Source: Paenibacillus_E violae
GTDB taxonomy: Bacteria > Bacillota > Bacilli > Paenibacillales > NBRC-103111
Assembly: GCF_032461945.1 (NCBI RefSeq)
Contig: NZ_JAWCUD010000018.1
Coordinates: 1-64,000 of the forward strand
Reading direction: 5' to 3'
DNA length: 64,000 bases
Shown here: positions 39,614 to 48,259 of the stretch, in pieces
Layout: each line of letters begins with the position of its first letter
How positions within the stretch are numbered: the first letter of the stretch is position 1
Position numbers and translations under genes: made by a program
The notes under the pieces: generated by a model
Database searches by the model: none
Told to the model about the DNA's origin: nothing
What the model saw: the letters and a program-made list of their open reading frames with translations, nothing else

Positions 39614-40320
39614 TTGAAAATGCGTCCCAAAAAAATGGCAGCAACATTCATGATTAGCCCCAGCACCATACGTAACTATGAAGCCAATGGCCTCATCCCT
39701 CCTGCGGAAAGATCAGCGAACGGCTATCGTTTTTATTCAGACGTGCATGCAACTTACTTGGCATGTATTCAAGCCTTGGCCCCGGCATTCGGGATGGAAG
39801 TGACAACTGAGGTGCTTCATTATCTTCAGCAGGACAAGATACATACCGCTTTGTGGGCTATCAGGGAAAAGGAAGTCGTTTTATACGACGATAAAGAGAG
39901 ATTGGAGAAGTTGATCGAGGATATTCGGCTACAAGCGAATGAAAATATATCTCCATATGCCAAAGAGCGCTTTACCATCAATGAAGTATCCGAGTTGACG
40001 AAAATACCTAAATCAACGATCCGTTATTGGGAAAAAGCAGTTATGTAGCAGCAGACCGAGATCCTGAAAACCATTATCGTTGTTACGATGGAGGTCATCT
40101 GCAAAAAATGAGGTTGCTCCAAGTGCTGCAAAACTCCGTTTATTCAGAGGAAACCGTGAAATATAAGCAGTCGATTGCCGCCGCCGAACATGTGGATCTC
40201 CAAAGTATCATGAAGCTGGCCGAGAATATCCGGACTTACCTAGATAAGAGGATCGATTCTCAAATGTGTGGAATATCAAGGTTATACAAATTAATTCAAT
40301 TGATAAAATCACCGATCTAA
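39614..40320 (+). pseudogene. Double-headed MerR family regulator, frameshifted
   Basis: Two MerR-type helix-turn-helix units in one gene. Unit 1 (about 8-60) reads M-I-S-P-S-T-I-R-N-Y-E-A-N-G-L-I-P-P. Unit 2 (about 117 on) reads F-T-I-N-E-V-S-E-L-T-K-I-P-K-S-T-I-R-Y-W. Within unit 2 the frame changes near 40040: the first frame ends W-E-K-A-V-M at 40048, while the other continues Y-V-A-A-D-R-D-P-E-N-H-Y-R-C-Y to 40320. One missing G (GCAGGTTATG to GCAGTTATG) restores W-E-K-A-G-Y-V-A-A-D. The start is TTG 39614 with GGGGAG 8 bases upstream. If the shift is real, the first half with one DNA-binding domain may still be made. Confidence 0.75.
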
Positions 40321-40652
40321 CCCAGTCGAAAATCAAACATTAGTTATCCTCCCGTTAGTTTAATCCCTCGCCCCTTCCGCAGGCTTAACTAATAACTAGC
40401 AAGCTCATTAAATACACAAAATGTAATAAGCGTTCGCCCAGTTGGTTGGGCAGGATGGATCATGAAGATCAGCTTCTCCGATCTTTCCACCGACTCTTCA
40501 GACCTTTCGCCCAGTAGGTTCTATGGTTGCAGCATCAACCCATTCAGTCTTAACCTTATCTAGGTCAATAGCAACAACTCCATATCCTGATTATACGGCA
40601 ATTACAAATTAAGCCTATCAATTGGCCAAATAAAATAGGAAAACTCCTTTAA
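40321..40652. other. Gap without a gene upstream of the DeoR gene
   Basis: GTTATCCTCCCGTTAGTTTA near 40345 resembles the tail of the dispersed repeat. A minus-strand frame around 40500-40590 has some 29 open codons (G-Y-G-V-V-A-I-D-L-D-K-V-K) with no start and a stop inside; it may be a gene relic. No gene is supported. Confidence 0.4.
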
Positions 40653-40690
40653 ATACTTAAATATACTTAAAAATTACTTTGATATACTTA
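40653..40690 (+). promoter_or_regulatory. Phased ATACTTA operator array upstream of deoR-nagA
   Basis: ATACTTA at 40653, 40663 and 40684, with ATTACTT at 40673: four units at 10, 10 and 11-bp steps, all on the same strand and helical face. They lie 38-75 bases before the DeoR start, upstream of a TATGATAAAAT -10-like region. Direct repeats are typical of DeoR-type operators, so autoregulation is likely. Confidence 0.55.
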
Positions 40691-40727
40691 CATTTTATGA
40701 TAAAATCACTTATAAGAGGTGATAATA

Positions 40728-41528
40728 ATGTATCAAGAAGAACGATTATTGAAAATACTCGACTATATTAGTGAAAACCATGCAATGAGTGTTATGGATA
40801 TCTGCTCTCTTCTAGATGTATCTAGGGATACGGCCCGCAGAGATATTGTTAAATTAGTACAAGAAGGGGTTGTTATTCGTACACATGGAGGTGTCGCTTT
40901 ACCTCAATTGAAGAAGGAAATAGCCACCTATCAGGAACGTTTAATTGACGAAACAGACAGTAAAAATAAAATTGGGAAGATAGCAGCTAAACTAGTTCAA
41001 GATCGGGAAACAGTCATTTTCGACGTATCAACTACGGTACAGTCTGTAGCAGAACAAATTTCAGCTAAAAATATTACAGTTGTCACACATTCAATAGATA
41101 TTGTAGGGATTCTCTCAGGACGGGAAGATCTGCAAGTATATGTGCTCGGTGGCTATTTACATACCAAAAATCGATTATTATATGGACCTTCCGTCATAGA
41201 TAAGCTAAGAGAATTAAGAGCTGATAAGGCATTTATCGGAGCTACATCTATCCAAACTGATGGGCTTTACTTTCCTTACGAAGATGATGTATCTGTAAAA
41301 AAAGAGATGGCCCGCAGATCGGATCAGGTAATCGTCGTGGCTGATTTTACGAAGTTTACAAGCAAATCGGTTTATCGTTTAGATTTTGACTTAGTGGATA
41401 TTTTGATTACCGATCAAGAGGTGCCTAACGAAATAAGAGAAGTACTCCATAATAAAAATATAGCGATTATTCAATGTGAAGAGAAAGACAAAGACAAATA
41501 CGAGGAGGATAACAAAGATGAGTCTTAA
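40728..41528 (+). CDS. DeoR family transcriptional regulator
   Basis: A 266-residue sugar-metabolism repressor. The N-terminal helix-turn-helix reads V-M-D-I-C-S-L-L-D-V-S-R-D-T-A-R-R-D-I. It is followed by the conserved V-I-R-T-H-G-G-V-A-L-P at about 50-60. The C-terminal DeoRC sensor shows D-V-S-T-T-V-Q-S-V-A and K-A-F-I-G-A-T-S-I. ATG 40728 is chosen; a GTG nine bases upstream is part of the AGAGGTGAT binding site. The stop lies 8 bases inside the nagA gene. It probably controls nagA in response to an amino-sugar phosphate. Confidence 0.88.
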   Translation: MYQEERLLKILDYISENHAMSVMDICSLLDVSRDTARRDIVKLVQEGVVIRTHGGVALPQLKKEIATYQERLIDETDSKNKIGKIAAKLVQDRETVIFDVSTTVQSVAEQISAKNITVVTHSIDIVGILSGREDLQVYVLGGYLHTKNRLLYGPSVIDKLRELRADKAFIGATSIQTDGLYFPYEDDVSVKKEMARRSDQVIVVADFTKFTSKSVYRLDFDLVDILITDQEVPNEIREVLHNKNIAIIQCEEKDKDKYEEDNKDES

Positions 41529-42663
41529 AATTTTGCACAACGTAAACGTGATTCAACCAGACGACCTTGTTCTACCTGCCACACTTTGGATAAGAAACGG
41601 AATTATTGAAAAGCTAGAGAATGGTCTTTCTTCTCTTCCGGAGGGCGAATATGAACTTATAAATGGCCAAGGACATTTATTGATACCTGGTATGATCGAT
41701 GTGCATATCCACGGTGCTAACGGGCTCGATATGATGGATGGCAGTGTGGCGAGTATTCAGGAGGTTTCGCGTGCTTGTGCTGAAACGGGCTGCACCTCGT
41801 TTCTGGTTACCTCCGTTAGCTCTACAATTGAAGAATTACTAGCCATGATTCGTAGTGTGAAACGTGTAATCGGGCGTGAAGTCGGGGCCAAAATTGCTGG
41901 GCTTCATCTAGAGGGCCCTTACCTGAATAAGAAGCGCAAAGGTATGCAAAATGAACGGTTTTTACGACATCCGAATCTTACTGAAATGAAAGAAATATTT
42001 AACGAAGCAGATGGACTGATTAAGATGGTTACAATAGCCCCAGAATTACCTGGCGGGATGGAGCTCATCTCTTTTCTGAAAGAAAATGGCGTCATAATTG
42101 CGGTTGCGCATTCGGATGCCACATACGAGGAAGCAAAACAAGCCTTTGAAGCCGGAGCGAGTCACGTTACGCATTGTTTCAATGGCATGCGTCCGATTCA
42201 TCATCGTGATCCCGGTCTGGTTGTAGCCGCTTTTGAAGAAGAACATGTAAGCCTCCAAGCGATAGTGGATGGTATTCATTTGCATCCTGCGATCGTTAGA
42301 ATGATGCATCGTCTGAAAGGACCAGATGGCATGGTACTTATCACAGATGCTTTGCAAGCCATGGGACTAGGTGATGGGAATTATGTGTTTGGTGGACATC
42401 ATGTTACGGTTTCCAAGGGTGTAGCTCGACTAGAGGATGGGACTTTAGCCTCCAGTACGGTTACGATGAATGAGGCACTTCGTCTTACCGTAGAAACCGG
42501 CATTTCTTTAAAAGACGCGGTTCAAATGGCTTCAACCACACCTGCACGAATATTAAACCTTGATACCCTAGGCAGAATCTCCACGGGCTTTGACGCTGAT
42601 CTTGTCTTGTTAAATAAACAATTCCAAGTGCAATGGACAATGATTAAGGGCCATATCATCTAA
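41518..42663 (+). CDS. nagA: N-acetylglucosamine-6-phosphate deacetylase
   Basis: A 381-residue amidohydrolase that removes acetate from GlcNAc-6-P, feeding GlcN-6-P to glycolysis or wall synthesis. Motifs in order: G-M-I-D-V-H-I-H-G-A-N-G-L-D, the metal Glu in G-L-H-L-E-G-P-Y-L, V-A-H-S-D-A-T-Y, T-H-C-F-N-G-M-R-P-I-H-H-R-D-P-G, and the catalytic Asp in I-T-D-A-L-Q-A-M-G-L. ATG 41518 is preferred because GAGGAGG lies 9 bases upstream. It overlaps the regulator's end by 11 bases, so the two are translationally linked. No nagB lies in the window. Confidence 0.93.
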   Translation: MSLKILHNVNVIQPDDLVLPATLWIRNGIIEKLENGLSSLPEGEYELINGQGHLLIPGMIDVHIHGANGLDMMDGSVASIQEVSRACAETGCTSFLVTSVSSTIEELLAMIRSVKRVIGREVGAKIAGLHLEGPYLNKKRKGMQNERFLRHPNLTEMKEIFNEADGLIKMVTIAPELPGGMELISFLKENGVIIAVAHSDATYEEAKQAFEAGASHVTHCFNGMRPIHHRDPGLVVAAFEEEHVSLQAIVDGIHLHPAIVRMMHRLKGPDGMVLITDALQAMGLGDGNYVFGGHHVTVSKGVARLEDGTLASSTVTMNEALRLTVETGISLKDAVQMASTTPARILNLDTLGRISTGFDADLVLLNKQFQVQWTMIKGHII

Positions 42664-42791
42664 TTGTTACCTTATTTAGGATAAGGTTCACCGTATTGTA
42701 TCGAAGGATAAAGTTCGATTTGACCATGATAAATGGCACTGCTATCTCCACGATTGGTTTGCCTGTAATGGCACTCCCATATTTTTTGATT

Positions 42792-43373
42792 CTATTTTAA
42801 CAATGTAAGTATTTCTTTTACAGAATTATCAACAAATACTCGATCAGGACGAGATTTCATGAACACAGTAAGTCCTATTAACGATACGACTAGTGTCTGC
42901 GCTAAACCCTTTGCGTTAATACCGCCATCAAGCTCACCTGAGCTCAAACCTCGTTCAATCGTTTCTTGGAATATTACCGAGAGATACATCTGATGTTCTC
43001 TTGTTAGGATTTCAAATTTCTCATCATGAGGCGCAAGTTCCACCATCGAATTGATGCAAAAGCACCCCCAGTTCGGACTTTTTTCATATTCTTTTGCCAC
43101 CATATTTTCAAAAAAGGTACGGAATGCCTCTTTAACAGAAGAACTGTTTTGAAGATTGGTGCGAACATAGACAGCATGGGAACTCGTATATTTTCGCAAC
43201 GCAGCTTCAAATAATCCTTTTTTGTCTCCAAAGGTGGCGTATATGCTTGGACGCTGAATGCCCATTCTTGATGTCAAATCGCTTAAAGAGGTAGCTTCGA
43301 ACCCTTTTTCCCAAAATAGCAGCATAGCTGCATCCAATGCTTTTCCCTCATCAAATTCGCGTTGTCGAGCCAT
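42792..43373 (-). CDS. TetR family transcriptional regulator
   Basis: A 193-residue repressor. The N-terminal helix-turn-helix A-T-S-L-S-D-L-T-S-R-M-G-I-Q-R-P-S-I-Y-A-T-F-G-D-K lies at about 25-50. The C-terminal part with N-W-G-C-F-C-I-N-S resembles TetR_C of AcrR-like regulators that sense small hydrophobic compounds. Its promoter (TTGACA, 17 bp, TAAAAT) is followed directly by a palindrome, and the same palindrome lies downstream of the divergent MFS promoter. Autorepression and repression of the pump are therefore likely. Confidence 0.9.
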   Translation of the reverse strand: MARQREFDEGKALDAAMLLFWEKGFEATSLSDLTSRMGIQRPSIYATFGDKKGLFEAALRKYTSSHAVYVRTNLQNSSSVKEAFRTFFENMVAKEYEKSPNWGCFCINSMVELAPHDEKFEILTREHQMYLSVIFQETIERGLSSGELDGGINAKGLAQTLVVSLIGLTVFMKSRPDRVFVDNSVKEILTLLK

Positions 43374-43391
43374 AGCAACCCCCTCTTTTTC

Positions 43392-43405
43392 ATATCGAAC
43401 GGTAT
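43392..43405. promoter_or_regulatory. TetR operator O1
   Basis: ATATCGAACGGTAT, an imperfect 14-bp palindrome, located just downstream of the tetR -10 (TAAAAT at 43417-43412, minus strand). It matches ATACCGATCAGTAT at 43545 in 11 of 14 positions. Confidence 0.6.
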
Positions 43406-43544
43406 GGTATAATTTTATTATGTGAAGATTATCCTGTCAATAAGATTAGGTTTTTTACAACGCTCGCTCCATTCCAGCTACCCCTCTGCAGTAATCTCTT
43501 GACAGTTATCTTTTTTTAGAGTTATATTTATCAGACAACATTTC

Positions 43545-43558
43545 ATACCGATCAGTAT
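43545..43558. promoter_or_regulatory. TetR operator O2
   Basis: ATACCGATCAGTAT, an imperfect palindrome between the MFS promoter (TTGACA at 43499-43504 with TATATT 18 bp on) and the TTG start at 43600. Its partner site is at 43392. Confidence 0.6.
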
Positions 43559-43599
43559 ATTATGAATCAGATAAACATAAATTTAAGGGGGCGTTATAT

Positions 43600-44865
43600 T
43601 TGGGGAAGCTTGTTGAAGAATCGAAAGTCCTTACCGCGGATTATACAAGTAAACACGTTGAACCAGCTCAAAAGGCGCTTATAGCAGCAGAATCAGCGCC
43701 CGCATCTTTAATGTCTCGCAATGTTGCACTCTTATTCGCGATCGCTTGCGGACTGGCAGTCGCCAACATATATTACGCACAACCCTTGCTGGACGCTATT
43801 TCAAGCGTGTTCGGTATTACTCATTCATCCGTCGGCATTGTTATTACAATCACTCAAGTTAGTTACGCACTTGGACTGTTATTGCTAGTGCCCCTCGGCG
43901 ATTTATTAAATCGACGTTGGCTGATCGCTGGACAGATGCTAGTATCCGTGTTGGCTTTGATTGTGGTTGGCACCGCCCCCACTAGCATGGTGTTATTCAT
44001 AGGCATAGCCGTGGTTGGATTGCTTGCCGTAGTGACACAGACGCTCGTTGCATTCGCGGCAACTTTGGCTGCCCCAGCCGAACGTGGGCGTGCCGTGGGT
44101 GTTGTGACAAGTGGAATCGTAATTGGTATTCTACTGGCGCGAACTTTCGCTGGCGTATTAACGGATTTAGCCGGTTGGCGTTCTGTCTACCTTGTCTCTG
44201 CGTTATTAACGCTAATCATGGCATGTGTATTGTATAGGGTACTGCCGCATTATGAGCACAAAAGAGAATCATTATCCTACCTACAGTTGCTTCGCTCGCT
44301 GCTCACATTGTTCGCACAAGAACGAATCCTGCGAATCCGTGCTGCACTAGCCTTGATGATTTTTACCGCTTTCAGTATATTCTGGACTTCCCTAGTGCTG
44401 CCTCTCAGCGCTCCTCCGCTTTCTCTTTCGCATACTTCGATTGGAGCGTTTGGTCTCGCTGGAGTTGCTGGAGCGTTAGCAGCAGCGCGAGCAGGTCGTC
44501 TTGCCGATCGAGGTTTAGGGCAGAGGACCACAGGCGTGGCATTGATTCTGTTGCTTATATCATGGTTGCCAATCAGTTATACGCAACATTCGCTTCTGGC
44601 ATTAGTCGTCGGTATTGTCCTTCTTGACCTGGCAGTACAAGCCGTACATGTCACCAACCAAAGCATGATCCTTACTTTGCGCCCTGAGGCACGCAGTAGG
44701 CTTACTGCTGGTTACATGATTTTCTATTCCATTGGTAGCGCCACCGGGTCAATCGCATCTACCAGTATCTATGTTTACTCAGGCTGGAACGGAGTGTGCT
44801 TGATAGGTGCAATTGTCAGTGCTTTAGCTCTTCTATTCTGGGTAGTGACCCATCACCTTAAATAA
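43600..44865 (+). CDS. MFS transporter, probable drug/metabolite efflux
   Basis: A 421-residue permease with 12 expected helices after an N-terminal cytoplasmic tail of about 37 residues. The start of the core reads A-N-I-Y-Y-A-Q-P-L-L-D-A-I, a signature of the YgaY/YdhP-like efflux branch. Motif A appears as P-L-G-D-L-L-N-R-R and motif C-like residues in G-V-V-T-S-G-I-V-I-G-I-L-L-A-R. The frame starts at TTG 43600 with AAGGGGGCG upstream; a later start near S-L-M-S-R-N is possible. It is divergent from the TetR gene, whose operators flank both promoters, so it is probably induced by a toxic ligand. Confidence 0.88.
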   Translation: MGKLVEESKVLTADYTSKHVEPAQKALIAAESAPASLMSRNVALLFAIACGLAVANIYYAQPLLDAISSVFGITHSSVGIVITITQVSYALGLLLLVPLGDLLNRRWLIAGQMLVSVLALIVVGTAPTSMVLFIGIAVVGLLAVVTQTLVAFAATLAAPAERGRAVGVVTSGIVIGILLARTFAGVLTDLAGWRSVYLVSALLTLIMACVLYRVLPHYEHKRESLSYLQLLRSLLTLFAQERILRIRAALALMIFTAFSIFWTSLVLPLSAPPLSLSHTSIGAFGLAGVAGALAAARAGRLADRGLGQRTTGVALILLLISWLPISYTQHSLLALVVGIVLLDLAVQAVHVTNQSMILTLRPEARSRLTAGYMIFYSIGSATGSIASTSIYVYSGWNGVCLIGAIVSALALLFWVVTHHLK

Positions 44866-44896
44866 TAAAATTCGGGCTCGGTGTGTTTGAAGGGCT

Positions 44897-45373
44897 TCAA
44901 CTCTTTTTAAGATGATTAAAAATTAGTTTTTCTACAAGATGAAATAGTATTCCAGAGATTATTCCTACTACTAATCCTGTAAAGATATACGTTCCTAAAA
45001 AATTTTGACTAGACCCTGGTACTCCTCCGATCAAAAGTCCGAAAAAGAATCCAGTAAGTTTATATTCACTTGAATTACCTTTACGCACGATTACATCGTA
45101 ATTGTATGCATGCCAGATAGCAAAGCTATAAACTGCTGGGAAAAATATGGATGGGTTTTCTGCAAAAATCGAATTTGCCTTTTGAAAATTTCCTGCAAAG
45201 GCATAAAAAATACAGTTATTCAGATTTGAGAAAATCATGAATATTCCAGTATAGACCATAAATAAGATTCCTATAATTTTGTTGCCTAAATAAAGATGAC
45301 CTAAGCCTGGCATAGCAATAGACCAAAGCAATGCAAAAATTTCACTTCTATGAGTAGCTTGTTCATTGATCAT
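44897..45373 (-). CDS. Small multi-pass membrane protein (158 aa)
   Basis: Hypothetical protein with four predicted membrane helices. The first carries S-I-A-M-P-G-L-G-H-L-Y-L-G-N-K, which resembles the P-G-L-G-Q-x-Y-x-G turn of TM2-like and related small membrane families. The last part, G-L-V-V-G-I-I-S-G-I-L-F-H-L-V-E-K, is also hydrophobic. ATG 45373 is preferred; the frame extends seven codons upstream to a TTG, with GGGAAGG between. No role is assigned. Confidence 0.6.
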   Translation of the reverse strand: MINEQATHRSEIFALLWSIAMPGLGHLYLGNKIIGILFMVYTGIFMIFSNLNNCIFYAFAGNFQKANSIFAENPSIFFPAVYSFAIWHAYNYDVIVRKGNSSEYKLTGFFFGLLIGGVPGSSQNFLGTYIFTGLVVGIISGILFHLVEKLIFNHLKKS

Positions 45374-45423
45374 TTGTATTGGCATCCTTCCCAATTTTCT
45401 CAGTTATAGAATACCCAAAATAA

Positions 45424-45450
45424 CCCTGATAAATGTAACCAGGGCTTGGG
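45424..45450 (-). terminator. Possible terminator of the GrpB-like gene
   Basis: Minus strand: AGCCCTGG, loop, TCAGGGTTATTTT. Short GC stem followed by a broken T run, 18 bases after the GrpB stop. Weak. Confidence 0.45.
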
Positions 45451-45467
45451 ATAAGGTTTTTAAGCTC

Positions 45468-45983
45468 CTATCCAATATTTTTCTTAGCTTGTTCGAGTAA
45501 ATTGGATACATAATTGGCTTTTTCGTCCGAATAAGACAGCAGTGTAGTATATCCTTTTTCAATTGCGTCAAGTTTTCTTTCACAATATTGCTTGGCTACA
45601 TGTGGGTTTTCTCGCAAGTAATTTCTTATGAGAAGATTATTTACCCATTGCTCGCTATTCCAAATGACGACAGCAAGATTATAGGCATTTTCTTGGCGTT
45701 TTCGAAAATACAGCCTTCCCTTAACACCAGCTTCTCCGAACCCTTCATATCCAAGTTGTGTTAGTTTATTAGTTACGGAATTGCTCAACTCAAGAGTTTT
45801 CACGCCTATCAAAACATCAATAATTGGTTTTGCAAACATACCGTGTACCGAGGTACTGCCGAAATGCTGTATGTCGATCGCATGATCTCCGAAAGCTTTA
45901 ATAAGATTTATTTTTTCGTTTTGAAATAAGGCAATCCACTTTTCATCATAAGGAATTACACGAATAATCTCATCAATTCCCAT
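45468..45983 (-). CDS. GrpB family protein (UPF0157)
   Basis: A 171-residue nucleotidyltransferase-like protein of unknown substrate. The diagnostic stretch is I-Q-H-F-G-S-T-S-V-H-G-M-F-A-K-P-I-I-D-V-L-I at about 39-60. The H-x-G-S-T-S and the K-P-x-x-D are the NTase-like core. The C-terminal helices match family GrpB. It begins 42 bases after the end of the second germination operon on the same strand, with AGGGAG upstream, but a functional link is not implied. Confidence 0.85.
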   Translation of the reverse strand: MGIDEIIRVIPYDEKWIALFQNEKINLIKAFGDHAIDIQHFGSTSVHGMFAKPIIDVLIGVKTLELSNSVTNKLTQLGYEGFGEAGVKGRLYFRKRQENAYNLAVVIWNSEQWVNNLLIRNYLRENPHVAKQYCERKLDAIEKGYTTLLSYSDEKANYVSNLLEQAKKNIG

Positions 45984-46025
45984 CCCCTATATCACTCCCT
46001 CTATTTGGTCTAGTTTTTAAATGTA

Positions 46026-47165
46026 TCATTCAATCCCTGTATTCAAAATCCTAACTTCAAACTGTGGTTCGATCAACAAGCGAGAATAAACCTTTCTCCA
46101 TTCCAACGTTTTCCATAGAGCTGGTTGAAATGCTTTTAACTCCTTTCCGATGCCAAGAACATCCGAGTTCGCCTCTTGTATTTTTTTTATCGCATTGGTT
46201 GCCAATTCATTTAAATGATTACTTAGTGCTTTTTCCATTTCATTGACGTATTCAGTCTTAAGACCAGAAAGCTCTTCTCCAAGTTCGGTTGCATATATAT
46301 TCATTTTTACCTTAATCGTAATATCCGGAAGTCCACTCAACTGTTGATGTGCGATGATTTTGCTGTTTATTTTCTTGATAAAAAAAGCGTAATCCTTGTC
46401 ATCCAAGTGACCCGTCCTTGCAACCCGCCCATAGTTGAATTTGGATGAAAATCCCTTTAATTTCTGCACAGCATTCCCGTTCCCTACGAGAAACATTATG
46501 CTTTGAACTTGTTCATTATTAAGCCTAATACCTGTGCTTTCGCTCTGACGAAATAATAAAGCTCCATTTAATTCCATCCGAGAATTGACATGTTTGATTA
46601 CAGGTAATGCAAAATCATTTAATGGCTCTTCCTTAGATAAAAGAAAATCCATCATCGTAACGTTGGGAACAATACCGTAGGTTTCTAAAGATTTCACAAA
46701 ATCATTTAACAGTTTTGTTTTATCCGTGATGGTGCTGCTATTAAACTGTTTGAAAAATGGCGAATCTTGATCGTCAAAAATGACTACCGGCGAATTAATG
46801 GTTGTAAATGGCGTATCCAGCAAAAAGGAAAGCTCACGAACTGGTTGATGTGCTGCAAAACTTTCGCTTAATAAAAACAATCTTGTATTAATCCCAATAA
46901 AGGGACCCTGTTCTTTATATAACCCCTTCCCAACCGCTCCGATTACCTTTGAATCTGAAATCTCTGTTGATTCCGAAACAGAAATACCGCTTCCTTGCCC
47001 AGCCCTACTTAATTTGGTTACAACAAAGTTCAGCAATACTTTGCTGCTCTTCTCATCATAATCGATCCCTGCTATATCAACTATTTTAAGGTTGCGCAGC
47101 GGTAATCGGTCCCAGCAACCGGTTAGAAGTAACAAGATCACCATGCTTCCTACAACCCTCTTCAT
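46026..47165 (-). CDS. Spore germination protein, Ger(x)C family lipoprotein (operon 2)
   Basis: A 379-residue C subunit. The lipoprotein signal ends L-L-T-G-C-W-D-R (C17), followed by L-P-L-R-N-L-K-I-V-D-I-A-G-I-D-Y as in GerAC proteins. The C-terminal domain carries the N-S-D-V-L-G-I-G segment before the end. Its ATG overlaps the B gene by 4 bases. It is the last gene of an A-B-C operon, the usual order, unlike operon 1. Confidence 0.92.
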   Translation of the reverse strand: MKRVVGSMVILLLLTGCWDRLPLRNLKIVDIAGIDYDEKSSKVLLNFVVTKLSRAGQGSGISVSESTEISDSKVIGAVGKGLYKEQGPFIGINTRLFLLSESFAAHQPVRELSFLLDTPFTTINSPVVIFDDQDSPFFKQFNSSTITDKTKLLNDFVKSLETYGIVPNVTMMDFLLSKEEPLNDFALPVIKHVNSRMELNGALLFRQSESTGIRLNNEQVQSIMFLVGNGNAVQKLKGFSSKFNYGRVARTGHLDDKDYAFFIKKINSKIIAHQQLSGLPDITIKVKMNIYATELGEELSGLKTEYVNEMEKALSNHLNELATNAIKKIQEANSDVLGIGKELKAFQPALWKTLEWRKVYSRLLIEPQFEVRILNTGIE

Positions 47166-48259
47166 CTTGCCCCCACCTTCCCCCGAGTTATCGAAATTAA
47201 CAGAAGGAGTGACGGTATGATGGCAATAACGATAAGTGTAGCAAAACTATGATAGTTTGAAAATTGAAAGATAACTTTGCGGTCTGATCCAAATAGACCT
47301 AATCCGAAACAAAAGATCCCTAATAACCAGACGATGACCGCGTGGTTCCCCTTCTCTTTTCCAAAAGTAAAAGAAATGTATCGGGCTGCCAAAAACAAAT
47401 AGACATAGGCTGTTACAGTCGTAACCGAAAGCCAAATTGTCATGAATACGATATCTAAACTTTGCACGACAGGCCATTTAAATTGGCGGAGTATAAAGAC
47501 CATAGGCTCAGGGATTACTCTAAGCTGATTTTCACTGAAATTAAACGTTACAATTATAGAGATTAACATATAAAAGAGAGTGGTACATCCATTAGCGGCA
47601 GTCATTACAAGAAAGACATCTTTCTTTTTTCGGTAACTTAAGGTTGGAAAGACATACAGAAGAAGCTCATAACCAGCATATGCCCAAAAGGCTGGCAGAG
47701 CATCCTTCATGATGGCTCCCATCCCATGACTGCCGATTGGAAAAAAATGACGAATGTCCCCTTTTCCTATTCCACTGATAAAAATGATGACCATGGCAAT
47801 AAAAAACATAATCATGATGTTCTGTGTAATTACAGCAATAGACCGGAGTGAAGAAGAAGCGATGAACGCAGCGATTCCGACTGCGATCCCAACTAGAACT
47901 AACCAGGGCGTTCTAATCAATACCCATCTGCTTAACACATCAGAATAAGAAACAATGACCATTAGACTGGACTCGGCACAATATAACCCTATGACCATAT
48001 TCAGAATAGATCCCATTACCTTGCCAACAATGTTATTCATATATTGAGGCAACGCCCGATCGGCGTATCTCGCACTAAGGCAATAGATAATTGTGATAAT
48101 CGCTTGCGCAATAACCCCTCCGATGAATACAGATATCCATGAGTCATAACCTGAGTGTTTGGACTCTGCAAAGGGAATTGATAAGACGGATACACCTACT
48201 TGAGTTAAAATAATGAGATTAAAAAGCTGTGTTAAAGAAAGCTTCTTAAGGTGAATCAT
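47162..48259 (-). CDS. Spore germination permease, GerB family (operon 2)
   Basis: A 365-residue membrane protein of the amino-acid permease-like GerAB family. Start L-T-Q-L-F-N-L-I-I-L-T-Q-V-G-V-S-V-L-S, helix after helix to G-L-F-G-S-D near the end, and the L-P-A-F-W-A-Y-A-G-Y-E segment in the middle. It is joined to its neighbours by ATGA overlaps on both sides. It should carry or sense the germinant together with the A subunit. Confidence 0.92.
   Translation of the reverse strand: MIHLKKLSLTQLFNLIILTQVGVSVLSIPFAESKHSGYDSWISVFIGGVIAQAIITIIYCLSARYADRALPQYMNNIVGKVMGSILNMVIGLYCAESSLMVIVSYSDVLSRWVLIRTPWLVLVGIAVGIAAFIASSSLRSIAVITQNIMIMFFIAMVIIFISGIGKGDIRHFFPIGSHGMGAIMKDALPAFWAYAGYELLLYVFPTLSYRKKKDVFLVMTAANGCTTLFYMLISIIVTFNFSENQLRVIPEPMVFILRQFKWPVVQSLDIVFMTIWLSVTTVTAYVYLFLAARYISFTFGKEKGNHAVIVWLLGIFCFGLGLFGSDRKVIFQFSNYHSFATLIVIAIIPSLLLLISITRGKVGAR

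Noticed and set aside
40440..40590. Possible transposase relic on the minus strand
   Set aside because: Only about 29 open codons, with a stop inside and no recognisable transposase motif.
42668..42690. Terminator after nagA
   Set aside because: ACCTTAT/ATAAGGT can form a hairpin, but it is AT-rich and no T run follows.
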